A stretch of 64,000 nucleotides of DNA from the NCBI GenBank assembly GCA_965243095.1, contig OZ251530.1, positions 1-64,000 of the forward strand. Direction: 5' to 3'. Shown piece by piece: positions 33,089 to 41,841 of this stretch. The notes beneath the pieces are model-generated. The model was not told where the DNA came from and did not search any database. It saw only the letters and a list, made by a program, of their open reading frames with translations. Within the stretch, counting starts at the first letter, position 1; each line of letters starts with the position of its first letter. Source of the stretch: VXYL01 sp965243095. GTDB taxonomy: Bacteria > Pseudomonadota > Gammaproteobacteria > Pseudomonadales > Azotimanducaceae. Made by a program: the position numbers and the translations under genes.

Positions 33089-34704
33089 ACGACATTCACG
33101 CCGATGTGGTGATCGTGGGTTCCGGGGTGGCTGGCGCGCTGGTGGCCACTCGGCTGGCCGGGGCCGGCGCCAAAGTCGCGCTGTTGGAGGCCGGGCCGCG
33201 CGTGGATCGCGCCAAGGCGCTGGAAAGCTACGTCAACGCGCCGGTGAAGACGCCGGAGTGCCCGTATCCGCGCAGCCCGGAAGCGGACTACCCGCTCTCC
33301 ATCGACGCCGACCATTGGTATCGCCAAGCCGGCCCGGACAAATTCAAGAGCACCTATCTGAAGGCCGTGGGCGGCACCACTTGGCATTGGCTGGGCACCT
33401 GCCTGCGCTTCCTGCCGAGCGACTTCCACTTGCGCAGCCGCTACGGCAAGGGCGTGGATTGGCCCATCGCCTACGCCGACTTGGAGCCCTTCTACCTGCA
33501 AGCGGAACGCGAACTCGGCGTCGCGGGCGACTCGGACGAGGACTTGGGTTCGCCGCGCTCCGGCGGCTTTCCCCTGCCGCCGGTGCCCATCACCTATCTG
33601 GATCAAGTGTTCGCTCGCGCCCTGCGTGACACGCCGTACCAAGTGCGCCTCACGCCGCAGGCTCGCAACTCCGTCACCCACGACGGGCGCCCGGCCTGCT
33701 GCGGCAGCGCCAGCTGCATCCCCATCTGCCCAATCGGCGCGAAGTACGACGCCGCCTTCCACGTCCACAAAGCCGAACGCGCCGGCGTCGAACTGCGCGA
33801 GCAAACCACCGCCACCCGCTTGGAGACCGACGCCGCCGGACGCATCGCCGGCGTACGGTTCCACCGCCCGGACGGCAGCGCCGGCACCGCCACAGGACGC
33901 GCCTATGTGCTCGCCGCCCACGCCGTGGAAACGCCGCGGCTGTTGCTGCACTCGCGTTCGCAGCGTTGGCCCGCCGGCATCGCCAACACCTCGGACGCCG
34001 TGGGCCGCAATCTCATGGACCACCCCATCCAACTCAGCTGGGCGCTGGCCGGCGAACCGGTGTGGCCGTACCGCGGGCCGATTTCCACCTCCGGCATCGA
34101 AAACCTGCGCGATGGCGACGGCCGCCGCCAACGCGGCGCGATGCGCACGCAGATCTCCAACGACGGCTGGAACTGGCCCACCGGCGGCGCCTTCACCGTC
34201 GCCAGCGCACTGGCGCAAGACGGCCTGCGCGGCGCCGCGTTGCGCACCGCCGTGGCCGAGCAAACCTCCCGCCATGTGCAACTCGCCTCGCTCATCGAGC
34301 AACTGCCCTCCGCAGCCAACCGAGTCGCCTTGGACGAGCAAGAGAAGGACCCCTACGGCGTCCCGCTTCCGCGCGTCCACTTCGACATCGGCACCTACGC
34401 CCGCGACGGCCTCGCCGCCGCCCGCGCCGCCCACGACGCGGTGTTCGCCAAACTCGACGCGAGCGCCGTGCAGCACAAGGACGAGTTCCAAGGCGCCGGC
34501 CACATCATCGGCACCTGCCGCATGGGCGCCGACGCGAAAACCTCCGTAGTGGACGCCAACCTGCGCGCCCACGACCACCCCAACCTCTACCTGGTGGGAT
34601 CCGCCGTGTTCCCCACTTCGGGAACGGCGAACCCCACGCTAACCATCGCCGCCTTGGCCTTGCGCTTGGCCGAGCGGCTGGAAGGCGAACTGGCGGATCT
34701 CTGA
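33085..34704 (+). CDS. GMC family FAD-dependent oxidoreductase (dehydrogenase large subunit)
   Basis: 539 aa from ATG 33085. The dinucleotide-binding start is DVVIVGSGVAGALVATRLAG (GxGxxG at 12-17). A GGTTWHWLGTCLRFLPSDF block typical of gluconate/sorbitol/fructose dehydrogenases follows, and four Cys occur in CCGSASCIPICPIG, a possible iron-sulfur or structural site as in related membrane-bound enzymes. The C-terminal GMC domain is GAGHIIGTCRMG, then DANLRAHDHPNLYLVGSAVF and TSGTANPTLTIAAL with catalytic His/Asn. It probably oxidises a sugar or sugar alcohol in the periplasm and feeds electrons to quinone, together with the upstream small subunit. Confidence 0.88.
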   Translation: MNDIHADVVIVGSGVAGALVATRLAGAGAKVALLEAGPRVDRAKALESYVNAPVKTPECPYPRSPEADYPLSIDADHWYRQAGPDKFKSTYLKAVGGTTWHWLGTCLRFLPSDFHLRSRYGKGVDWPIAYADLEPFYLQAERELGVAGDSDEDLGSPRSGGFPLPPVPITYLDQVFARALRDTPYQVRLTPQARNSVTHDGRPACCGSASCIPICPIGAKYDAAFHVHKAERAGVELREQTTATRLETDAAGRIAGVRFHRPDGSAGTATGRAYVLAAHAVETPRLLLHSRSQRWPAGIANTSDAVGRNLMDHPIQLSWALAGEPVWPYRGPISTSGIENLRDGDGRRQRGAMRTQISNDGWNWPTGGAFTVASALAQDGLRGAALRTAVAEQTSRHVQLASLIEQLPSAANRVALDEQEKDPYGVPLPRVHFDIGTYARDGLAAARAAHDAVFAKLDASAVQHKDEFQGAGHIIGTCRMGADAKTSVVDANLRAHDHPNLYLVGSAVFPTSGTANPTLTIAALALRLAERLEGELADL

Positions 34705-34711
34705 GCGCCGC

Positions 34712-34775
34712 CTTCAATCAGCCATCGCAGTATCACATCGTGCTTGACCAGCGGCGCTCTTCCGCCAGCGTCCAT
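34712..34775 (+). pseudogene. Remnant of an Rpn-type nuclease gene
   Basis: The stretch encodes QPSQYHIVLDQRRSSAS, clearly similar to QPSQCHLVLDQRRASAD inside the intact Rpn gene at 37326-38405 (DNA 37795-37845). Only ~50 bp is recognisable. It lies between the GMC stop and the DUF3604 stop and has no start of its own. Confidence 0.55.
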
Positions 34776-34792
34776 CCAAATGTCCAGAATGC

Positions 34793-36556
34793 TCAGCGCA
34801 CCCAAATGGGCGAGCTCCACGCCCGCTCTTGAATCGTGCGGAAGATATCCGGGCGCGGCCTGGTGCCGGCGCGAACGGCGTCCCAAGTGGACCAGCGGCA
34901 GGTGGGGTTCTCCAACACGCGCACATAGTAGAAGGCGCTCATTTTCGGGTCGAACTCCGGGTCCCGCCACAGCGCCCGCAACTCGCCGGCGCCAACGCCC
35001 TCGGTGATGCTGCAATCGGACGTGTCCACCTCGGCGCCGTTGTCCGGGCAGCGGTGAGTTTCCGCATCCACTTGCAAACCGTCCGCGCAGGCCACGTCGT
35101 AAACCTTCTCCCGCGGCTGCCCGTCCGCCACCCAGCCCTTGATCACCTGCAGCCGCTGCAACCGCGTCCCCAGCGGATCCGCGGTGGCCCAAGCGAGAAA
35201 GCTCGGCGCGGCGTCCTCGCGCACGGCCAAATCCGCCCCCTGCGGAACGCCCTTGGCGGCGGCTTGCTCCAGCAAGTCCGCGGCGTCCGCCATCTTCACG
35301 TCGAAGCCGTAGCCGGCGAACAGGCGCACTTTGATGCGCGGGCCGGTGGTGGCGAAGGTCTCCTTGCGGCGAAACGCGTCGAAGATGGCCTCGCGGGTGT
35401 TCTCCTTCGCCCATACGCCGGCCAGCCCGGAAGCGCTGAAGAAGCGGTGCGACGCCTCGCGGAAGCCGCCGTCGCTGAAGGGCACCGCGCCGCGCAGCTG
35501 CGGGGTGCTGTCGAGCACGCCGACTTTGCCGACGAACTTGCTCTCGTCGAAGCGTTCGCCCGGGTTGTGGCTGTCGCTCGCCCCCACGATGCCGAAGCGG
35601 TACGGGTTGAAGCCGCCGCCGCGCTCCATCGCCAAGCCGTTCAGCCACGCCTCGCGCACATAGCTGCCGCGCGGCCGGCTTTTGCGCCAACTGGCGATTT
35701 GATAGGGGAATATCTCGAAATCCGCCCACTCGTCGTTGGGCGAGAGAAACGGGTGCGTATCCGAGGTGCCCTTCACCTGCGTGATCTCCACCAGCGGCTC
35801 GTTGCGCATGCGCTGCTCGGCGTAGGCGGCGTCCAAGGCATCGCCCTCGAACTTCACGAGCTCGAACATGTCGCCGTCGGAGCCGTTGGGGTTGTGCGGA
35901 ATGGCGATGGCGTCCATGCCTTGCCCGCGCTGCGCGTCCATCCACGCCCACAGGTCTTCCGGGTTCAAGGAGTCCAGGCGGCTGAACGGGATGGGCGGCG
36001 CCTTGCTGCCGCGGTAGAAGACGTTGCGGTGCAGATTGCCCGGCCGCGACGAGGTGTATTCGTAGCCGATGAAGGTGGTGAACGCGCCCGGCGCGTTGTG
36101 GCGCTCGGCGGCGGCCTGGATGTCCCGCCACGCGCTCAGTGAATCCTCCCGCCTGCCCTTCGCCGCCAAGGTGGCGAAACACCCCACGAACGCCGCGCCG
36201 CGCTCCGCCACGGTGCTTGCTTCCACGCAGCGTTTGACGTCCTCGTCCGCGGCGTCTGGATGATCCGGGTCGCGCCAGGCCCAGAACATGCCGAGGTAGA
36301 AGGCGTGGTCGGTGACGGCGAGGAAGTCCAGCGGCCGATCGATCTGCAAGTCGAAACCGCCGGCGTGCGGCACCGCCTCGCCTTTGGCGTAGCGGTAGGC
36401 GTCGTCCGGGGAGGTCAACGTGCCGAACAGGTAGGCGTCGAACGAGTAGCGCGTGTGAACGTGCAGATCGCCGAAGAACGCGGTCTTCGCGTCCGTTGCC
36501 GAGGCGGATGCGGCGCCGGCGCAGAGGGCGCACATGATGACGATGCGATGCAACAT
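34793..36556 (-). CDS. DUF3604 domain-containing exported protein
   Basis: 587 aa. The N-terminal signal peptide (MLHRIVIMCALCAGAASASA) is followed directly by FFGDLHVHTRYSFDAYLFGT, the PHP-like metal-binding start that defines DUF3604. FDLQIDRPLDFLAVTDHAFYLG, GYEYTSSRPGNLHRNVFYRG, AIPHNPNGSDG and GIVGASDSHNPG supply further His/Asp residues expected for a metallo-hydrolase. Length is usual for the family. Such proteins occur widely in marine bacteria and are periplasmic, but their substrate is not established. The gene is monocistronic in appearance, converging on the GMC gene. Confidence 0.88.
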   Translation of the reverse strand: MLHRIVIMCALCAGAASASATDAKTAFFGDLHVHTRYSFDAYLFGTLTSPDDAYRYAKGEAVPHAGGFDLQIDRPLDFLAVTDHAFYLGMFWAWRDPDHPDAADEDVKRCVEASTVAERGAAFVGCFATLAAKGRREDSLSAWRDIQAAAERHNAPGAFTTFIGYEYTSSRPGNLHRNVFYRGSKAPPIPFSRLDSLNPEDLWAWMDAQRGQGMDAIAIPHNPNGSDGDMFELVKFEGDALDAAYAEQRMRNEPLVEITQVKGTSDTHPFLSPNDEWADFEIFPYQIASWRKSRPRGSYVREAWLNGLAMERGGGFNPYRFGIVGASDSHNPGERFDESKFVGKVGVLDSTPQLRGAVPFSDGGFREASHRFFSASGLAGVWAKENTREAIFDAFRRKETFATTGPRIKVRLFAGYGFDVKMADAADLLEQAAAKGVPQGADLAVREDAAPSFLAWATADPLGTRLQRLQVIKGWVADGQPREKVYDVACADGLQVDAETHRCPDNGAEVDTSDCSITEGVGAGELRALWRDPEFDPKMSAFYYVRVLENPTCRWSTWDAVRAGTRPRPDIFRTIQERAWSSPIWVR

Positions 36557-36630
36557 TCCGGTGGCTTCTTCCTAGGCGACTCTCAGTCTGGGCACGGTGG
36601 ACAACACGCAGATCGCGAACGCGCCGCCGG

Positions 36631-37071
36631 TCACGGCTCGGCCAGATCGCGGCGTCTCGTTTCGCATGTGATGATACAAGCGTCCTCGGCGTCCAAGCCC
36701 CAGAACCAGACCTTGCCATCGTCGTATTTGTAGCAGGGTTTGGGGCACTCCCACTCCGGCTTCTCCAACGGGCACGATTGCTCGGCGAACGTCTCCTCCA
36801 ACGCCTGCCTGCGGAAGGTGACGGACTCCCACGCCGCATAGACTTCGTCCCAATTGCCGCGCGGCGTGGGCCGAACGAGCAATGATCGCAAGCGCGATCG
36901 CGCACAGAACGTGTTGGTGCGCTTCATTTCGCGCACCACTTCCGGACACGACTCGATTTCGCCGAGAGCCGGCGGCAATCCACGCAAGGCCGCGGTGGCG
37001 CAGCCGCCCAGCAACGCGGCCAACAGAATGACCGGCGTCACGGAAACGGCGAGTCTCTTCAGGATGCGCAT
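36631..37071 (-). CDS. Lipoprotein of unknown function
   Basis: 146 aa from ATG 37071. A classical lipoprotein signal with Arg/Lys n-region, hydrophobic core VTPVILLAALLGGC and a lipobox LGGC. The mature protein has seven or more Cys after the lipid Cys, including SCPLEKPEWECPKPCYKYD and DACIITCETRR, suggesting disulfides. No family was recognised. It is on the strand of the DUF3604 gene and 74 bp upstream of it, so it may share a transcript. The 254 bp upstream to the Rpn gene holds only an AT-richer patch around 37258-37300. Confidence 0.6.
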   Translation of the reverse strand: MRILKRLAVSVTPVILLAALLGGCATAALRGLPPALGEIESCPEVVREMKRTNTFCARSRLRSLLVRPTPRGNWDEVYAAWESVTFRRQALEETFAEQSCPLEKPEWECPKPCYKYDDGKVWFWGLDAEDACIITCETRRRDLAEP

Positions 37072-37325
37072 GGGTCTTGCCGGTTGCCTGCGACGCATTC
37101 TAGCCCTTGCGCGGAAGACGCAGCCGCTGGCGCCCACGCGGCTGCCTAACTCCCTTGCGTCCAAATATCCACGATGACGCGGATGGTGGCTCGTCGCTCT
37201 CCAAGAGCCACTATCGCCTCGGCGAAATGGCGGATGTCCTACACACGGGGCGGGGCGATTTCTTATGCAAAAAAGCGCAAAAGTCTTACAAATCGGGTGC
37301 CGCGGACCGGCTATCGTGACCCCCC

Positions 37326-38405
37326 ATGAGCCAAACGAACGCCGGCAGCGACCCGATCTACAAGCGCCTCTACGCCTTCGCCGAGATGGTGGAGGACCTG
37401 CTGCGCAGCGTCTGCCCGCCCGAAACGCTCGGCGCCGTGGACTGGCCCTCCCTCGGCCGGCTGCCCGCCTCGTACGTCAGCGACGACTTCCGACAACGGC
37501 ACGGCGACACCGTGTGGCGGGTGCGGGTGCGGCCGGAAGGCGGGCGCGAGGAGTGGCTCTATGTGCTGGTGCTGCTTGAATTTCAGTCCACCACCGACAA
37601 GATCATGGCGCTGCGTGTGCTGCAGTACACGGCGATGCTGTACCACGAGTTGCTGCGCAGCCGCACGGTGGAAGCCGGGGAGCTGCCGCCGGTGCTGCCG
37701 GTGGTGCTGTACAACGGCGACGCCGAGTGGCGCGTGGCGAGGGACGTGCGCGAGCTGATCGCCGATGTGGGCCCGAACCTTGCGCCGTTCCAACCGTCGC
37801 AGTGCCACTTGGTGCTTGACCAGCGGCGCGCGTCGGCGGACGATATGCACCTACAGCGTTTGACGCGGGCCGTCGTGCTGCTGGAGCAAAGCCGTTCGCC
37901 CGACGACTTGGCGGAGGTCGTGCGGCTGCTGAAGGAGTGGCTGGGTTCTTCGAATCAAGGAGAGCTCAAGCGGGCGTTCGCGGACTGGCTGTGGGTGCTG
38001 TGGCGGCGCTTGGAGGACAACCGGGAGGAACCGGCTGCGCCGCCGCCGGAACTGAGATTGGAGGACGTGGCGATGACACTGGAAGAGCGCGTGATCAGCT
38101 GGCGGGAGGCCGCGGTTCAACAAGGCGTGGAGCAGGGCCTGCGGCAAGGCGTGGAGCAGGAGCGACAGCAAGGCATCGAGCGGGAGCGCGAACTGCTGCG
38201 TCGGTTGACGGAGGCGCGGTTCGACGCCCACACGGCGGAGCGCCTGTTCCCGATGCTGCAGCGGGAGAACGATCCGCAACGGCTCGTCGCGATCAGCGAT
38301 GCGATCATGCGTTGCGAAACGGGCGACGACCTCCTTCGGCAGGCCCGCCGGCCTACCCTGAACGCACACGGCCCCGCCAAACTGAACGATGTGAGCGACC
38401 ACTGA
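37326..38405 (+). CDS. Rpn family PD-(D/E)XK nuclease/putative transposase
   Basis: 359 aa. The N-terminal domain contains DPIYKRLYAFAEMVEDLLRS and a PD-(D/E)XK-like core: DDFRQRHGDTVWRVRV followed by LYVLVLLEFQSTTDKIMALR (E-x-Q strand), VLQYTAMLYHELL and PPVLPVVLYNGD. This is the recombination-promoting nuclease (Rpn, transposase_31-like) arrangement. A central helical region and a Gln/Glu-rich tail with repeated QGVEQ (AAVQQGVEQGLRQGVEQERQ) follow, then a DUF4351-like end. Rpn proteins cleave DNA and promote RecA-independent recombination in E. coli. A fragment of a second copy lies at 34712. No ribosome-binding site is obvious. Confidence 0.85.
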   Translation: MSQTNAGSDPIYKRLYAFAEMVEDLLRSVCPPETLGAVDWPSLGRLPASYVSDDFRQRHGDTVWRVRVRPEGGREEWLYVLVLLEFQSTTDKIMALRVLQYTAMLYHELLRSRTVEAGELPPVLPVVLYNGDAEWRVARDVRELIADVGPNLAPFQPSQCHLVLDQRRASADDMHLQRLTRAVVLLEQSRSPDDLAEVVRLLKEWLGSSNQGELKRAFADWLWVLWRRLEDNREEPAAPPPELRLEDVAMTLEERVISWREAAVQQGVEQGLRQGVEQERQQGIERERELLRRLTEARFDAHTAERLFPMLQRENDPQRLVAISDAIMRCETGDDLLRQARRPTLNAHGPAKLNDVSDH

Positions 38406-38525
38406 CCCACCATCGGCGGCACCACCCCGCCCGCGCCGGCGCGTCACGGAGACCGCGGGCAACAGGCCGAACAAGCCAATCTCGCTTGCCGCCCGCCTCA
38501 GCTCGGACGAGGCCGCCGCGCCCCG

Positions 38526-41500
38526 TCAGTCCGCAGTCCCCGTCGAAACATTGGTCAAGTGCCCGGTCGGCGTCTCCAACAGGCTCATCACGGCAATCGG
38601 CTCGTCCGAACGCACCCGCAGCCGCCACTTGCCCTCGCCGTCGCCGAGACCGCCGGCCAGCCGGTCGCCATCGCCCGCCTCCAGCTCGGCGGCCGTGAAC
38701 GTGAGCGCCGAACCAGCCGGCACCCCAAGCGACACCGCCTCCGATGCGCTCCCTCGATCATCAATGCCCGTGATGCTCACCCGCGCCGCCCGCTCGCCAT
38801 CGTTGATCAGCCGCAGCTTGCTCACCTGCCGCCGGTTGCCGCCCGGGTTGAAGAACACCACCCGATGCCCGCCGTCCTCGGCAACCGGCGCCAAGTCGTG
38901 CAGGCTGGTGAGGAAGCCGTCGGCCGTGCGGGCGTAGGAAAGCACCATCAGGTCCAACTCGGACGTCACCTCCAAGCGCCAGTCGCCTTGCCCCACGCCC
39001 ACGCCGCCATCCAACCCCTTGTCCGCGTTGCCGGTCTCCAAGTCCATGGAGTTGAAATGCGCCACCCGCCGCGGCCGCAGCGTCAACCGCGCCGGGCCGG
39101 AACGCACACCGGCGTCGTCCACCGCCTCGATCACCACCTCGCCCGAGGAATACGAACGGTTGATCACCCGCACAAACCCCTGCCGCGAACCACCGGCCGC
39201 CGGAAACAGCGGCAGCCGGTGCAGGGTGCGGCCATCCGCCAACACCGTCGCGTTGTCCGGCGCCGTGGAGAGGTTCGTCAAGTGCCCGGTGGGGCTCTCC
39301 AAGACGCTCATCGCGTACCACGGGAAGCCGCGTGTCCGCAGCCGCCACTTGCCCTGCCCGTCGCCAAGCCCGTGGTCGTCTTCAAGCGCCCGCGCCGTGA
39401 GCGTGAGCGCATGCTGCGGCCGCACCAGCAGCGAACCCGCCATCGGGTGCCACTGCCCATGGTCGTCGTAGCCGCCGGTGGTCCACTTCGCCGGCTCCGC
39501 CTCCGTGTTCACCACCCGCAGGATGCTGCGCTGCCGGTCGTTGCCGCCCGGATTGAAGAACGGCGCCATCGCGTCCGTCGCCACGTCGTGCATGGCGGTG
39601 ACGAAGCCGTCCCCGGTGCGGATGTACGACAGCACCTCCACGTCCAGCGCCGAGATCACCGAAAGCCGCCAGTCACCGGCGGTCGGCCCACCAATGCCGC
39701 CGCTCAACCCCTTGTCCGCGTTGCCGTGCTCCAAGTCCCGCGAGTTGAAGTGAACCGCGCGCCGCGCCCCGATTTCCAAGCGCACCCGCCCGGCGCGAAC
39801 GCCGGCGTCGTCCACCGCCTCGATGAACGCATGGCCGGCCTCGTCGCTGCGGTTGACGACCCGCACGAAGCCTTGGCGGACATCGCCGGCCGCTGGGAAG
39901 TACGGCACCGTCTCCCCCGCCAGCACCGTGACATTGCGTTCGCGCAACGTATCCAACACGCCCAAGGCCTCGTCCGCAAGCGGATTGCGCCGCACGTCCA
40001 CCATCAGCAACTCCTCGCCATCCAGCAGCGGGGAGATGTCCCGCACGGCGTTATTGCGCATGTGGAGCTCCCGAACATACCAGAAGCGCAAGGGCGAGAT
40101 GTCGGCAACTTGGTTGTCGTTGACATGGAGGTACGTCAGCCAAATGTCAGACAGCGGCGCGAGAGATGTGATCGAGTTGCCGCTGATGCGAAGCTCAACC
40201 AGGTAACGCAGGCCGGCCAAGGCGCTGACATCGGAGATCGCATTATCGGTCAGGTACAGATATCGCAGCCCCTCGGGTAACGGCGAAAGGTCATGTACTT
40301 CATTCCCGTCCAACGTCAGCATGTAAAGTTGTTCCATACCTAGGAGCGGCGCAAGGTCCGAGACGTTGTTTCCGCCCAAATAGAGGATGCGAAGCGAAAG
40401 AGCCTCCAAAGGAGAAATGTCAGATATGCCGCGGTCGTGAAGATCCAAGCGTTTCAAGGCGCGAAATTCTTCAACTCCTACGCGCCGGCCTGGTCCTTTC
40501 CCCAACGCCCGCAGAACGGCAGCCCGCAAGCCCGGATCTTCAATTTCCACGACCTCATCGTCTGCGGTTAGCGGTGGATCGAATCGCACGTCTATACCAC
40601 GCTCCAACATGCGGGGAATGTGCGTGTAGACCGATGCACCGCTCAAGGGGTTTTGTTCCAACAACACCTCATCCCCCCAACCAAGACCATCATTCTCCAA
40701 GAGCGGCGAGACGTCGTTTATGTCATTTTGTCCGATCCATAAATACCTAAGTTCAGAAAGTCCGGCCGCGGGCGACACGTCGACTATCCGATTTTGCACG
40801 AGATTAAGATCTTCGAGAGATGCCAAATCGGCCAACGCTGAGAAGTCGGAAATGAGGTTCGCTCCAAGCCCCAACTTCGTGAGCGAGGTCAAACCGGCCA
40901 GCGACGACACGTCAGTTATAGGATTCTGACCCAATTCTAAGCTGACCAGAGAGTCGTGTCCGCCTAGGACGACCAAGTCCACTATACCATTAGCCGCAAG
41001 GTCTAGGTGCGTCAGCGACTCGAAGAATGGAAATTGGCGAAGCTTCGACAGATCGGAGAAATTGCTGTGGGCAAGCCCCAATCTCTTAAGAGAGGTCAAC
41101 GTCGCCAGCGGCGATAGGTCGGCGATGTCGTTAGCCCCCATGTATAGCGCAATCAGAGGGAGACCTGCGAATGGCACCAAGTCAGTAAGACCAGTATTGT
41201 TAACATTTAGATGTCTCAATGATCCGATCGTGGCGAGCGGTGCATGGTCGCGTATTGGGTTGTGGTGGATGGTCAGTTCGTTCAACACTGGGAGATCGGC
41301 TAGTGGCGACACGTCGGCTATGAGATTTACCTGCAGATTGAGCGTGGTCAGCGACGTCAATCCGGCCAAGGCCGATAAGTCCGATATAGAGTTCCATCCA
41401 GCATGTAGATCACTAAGGAACGTCAATCCCGACAACGGCGAAATATCTGTAATATTGTTTGAATTAATGTGCAACAATCTCAACGCAGTCAAACCTGCCA

Positions 41501-41828
41501 AGGGGACGAGGTCTGAAACGGTGCCCGATAGCACCTGAAGCCAATCGAGGTTGACCGCGTGTTCGATGCCCGCAAGCTGCTCTACTCCAACGGCCTGCAC
41601 CCCTTTCAGCGTCGCCATTTCGCCGCGAGTGATGGACGCCCCCATCTCTTTCCCCAAATTTCTTTCGATGGCTTCACGGAGGGCAGCGTCGGGGATGTCG
41701 ACTAGCACATCGTCGCTATCTTCCTCTGGCGGACGGTTCGACGTCGTCTGCGTCGCATACGTGTGCACGAAGGCAACCATCGTAGAGACGGCGATGGCGC
41801 ATCGCAGGGTTCCCAGCAGGATCTTCAA
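38526..41828 (-). CDS. Secreted internalin-type leucine-rich-repeat protein with four C-terminal modules
   Basis: 1100 aa from TTG 41828, chosen because GGGGAGAG lies 5 nt upstream and the product starts with a signal peptide (LKILLGTLRCAIAVSTMVAF, cleavage after TYA or TQT). Residues ~70-640 contain two arrays of 22-residue repeats (LTSLTTLNLQVNLIADVSPL type), each array preceded by an ALREAIERNLGK-like cap. Residues ~642-1100 hold four ~115-residue modules in order A-B-A-B: A begins FPAAG-x2-RQGFVRV (642, 872), B begins FFNPGGN-x-RQ (757, 991); A includes HFNSxDLExGNADKGL and B ends SPTGHLTNLST-like. No anchor is seen. The LRR part is visibly AT-richer than its surroundings. Lies 13 bp after the metalloprotease. 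Confidence 0.85.
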   Translation of the reverse strand: MKILLGTLRCAIAVSTMVAFVHTYATQTTSNRPPEEDSDDVLVDIPDAALREAIERNLGKEMGASITRGEMATLKGVQAVGVEQLAGIEHAVNLDWLQVLSGTVSDLVPLAGLTALRLLHINSNNITDISPLSGLTFLSDLHAGWNSISDLSALAGLTSLTTLNLQVNLIADVSPLADLPVLNELTIHHNPIRDHAPLATIGSLRHLNVNNTGLTDLVPFAGLPLIALYMGANDIADLSPLATLTSLKRLGLAHSNFSDLSKLRQFPFFESLTHLDLAANGIVDLVVLGGHDSLVSLELGQNPITDVSSLAGLTSLTKLGLGANLISDFSALADLASLEDLNLVQNRIVDVSPAAGLSELRYLWIGQNDINDVSPLLENDGLGWGDEVLLEQNPLSGASVYTHIPRMLERGIDVRFDPPLTADDEVVEIEDPGLRAAVLRALGKGPGRRVGVEEFRALKRLDLHDRGISDISPLEALSLRILYLGGNNVSDLAPLLGMEQLYMLTLDGNEVHDLSPLPEGLRYLYLTDNAISDVSALAGLRYLVELRISGNSITSLAPLSDIWLTYLHVNDNQVADISPLRFWYVRELHMRNNAVRDISPLLDGEELLMVDVRRNPLADEALGVLDTLRERNVTVLAGETVPYFPAAGDVRQGFVRVVNRSDEAGHAFIEAVDDAGVRAGRVRLEIGARRAVHFNSRDLEHGNADKGLSGGIGGPTAGDWRLSVISALDVEVLSYIRTGDGFVTAMHDVATDAMAPFFNPGGNDRQRSILRVVNTEAEPAKWTTGGYDDHGQWHPMAGSLLVRPQHALTLTARALEDDHGLGDGQGKWRLRTRGFPWYAMSVLESPTGHLTNLSTAPDNATVLADGRTLHRLPLFPAAGGSRQGFVRVINRSYSSGEVVIEAVDDAGVRSGPARLTLRPRRVAHFNSMDLETGNADKGLDGGVGVGQGDWRLEVTSELDLMVLSYARTADGFLTSLHDLAPVAEDGGHRVVFFNPGGNRRQVSKLRLINDGERAARVSITGIDDRGSASEAVSLGVPAGSALTFTAAELEAGDGDRLAGGLGDGEGKWRLRVRSDEPIAVMSLLETPTGHLTNVSTGTAD

Positions 41829-41841
41829 GTTGCTCTCCCCT

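Noticed and set aside
38559..40280. Long plus-strand open frame opposite the LRR gene
   Set aside because: His/Arg/Pro-rich mirror of the module region; the minus strand carries obvious repeated modules and LRRs.
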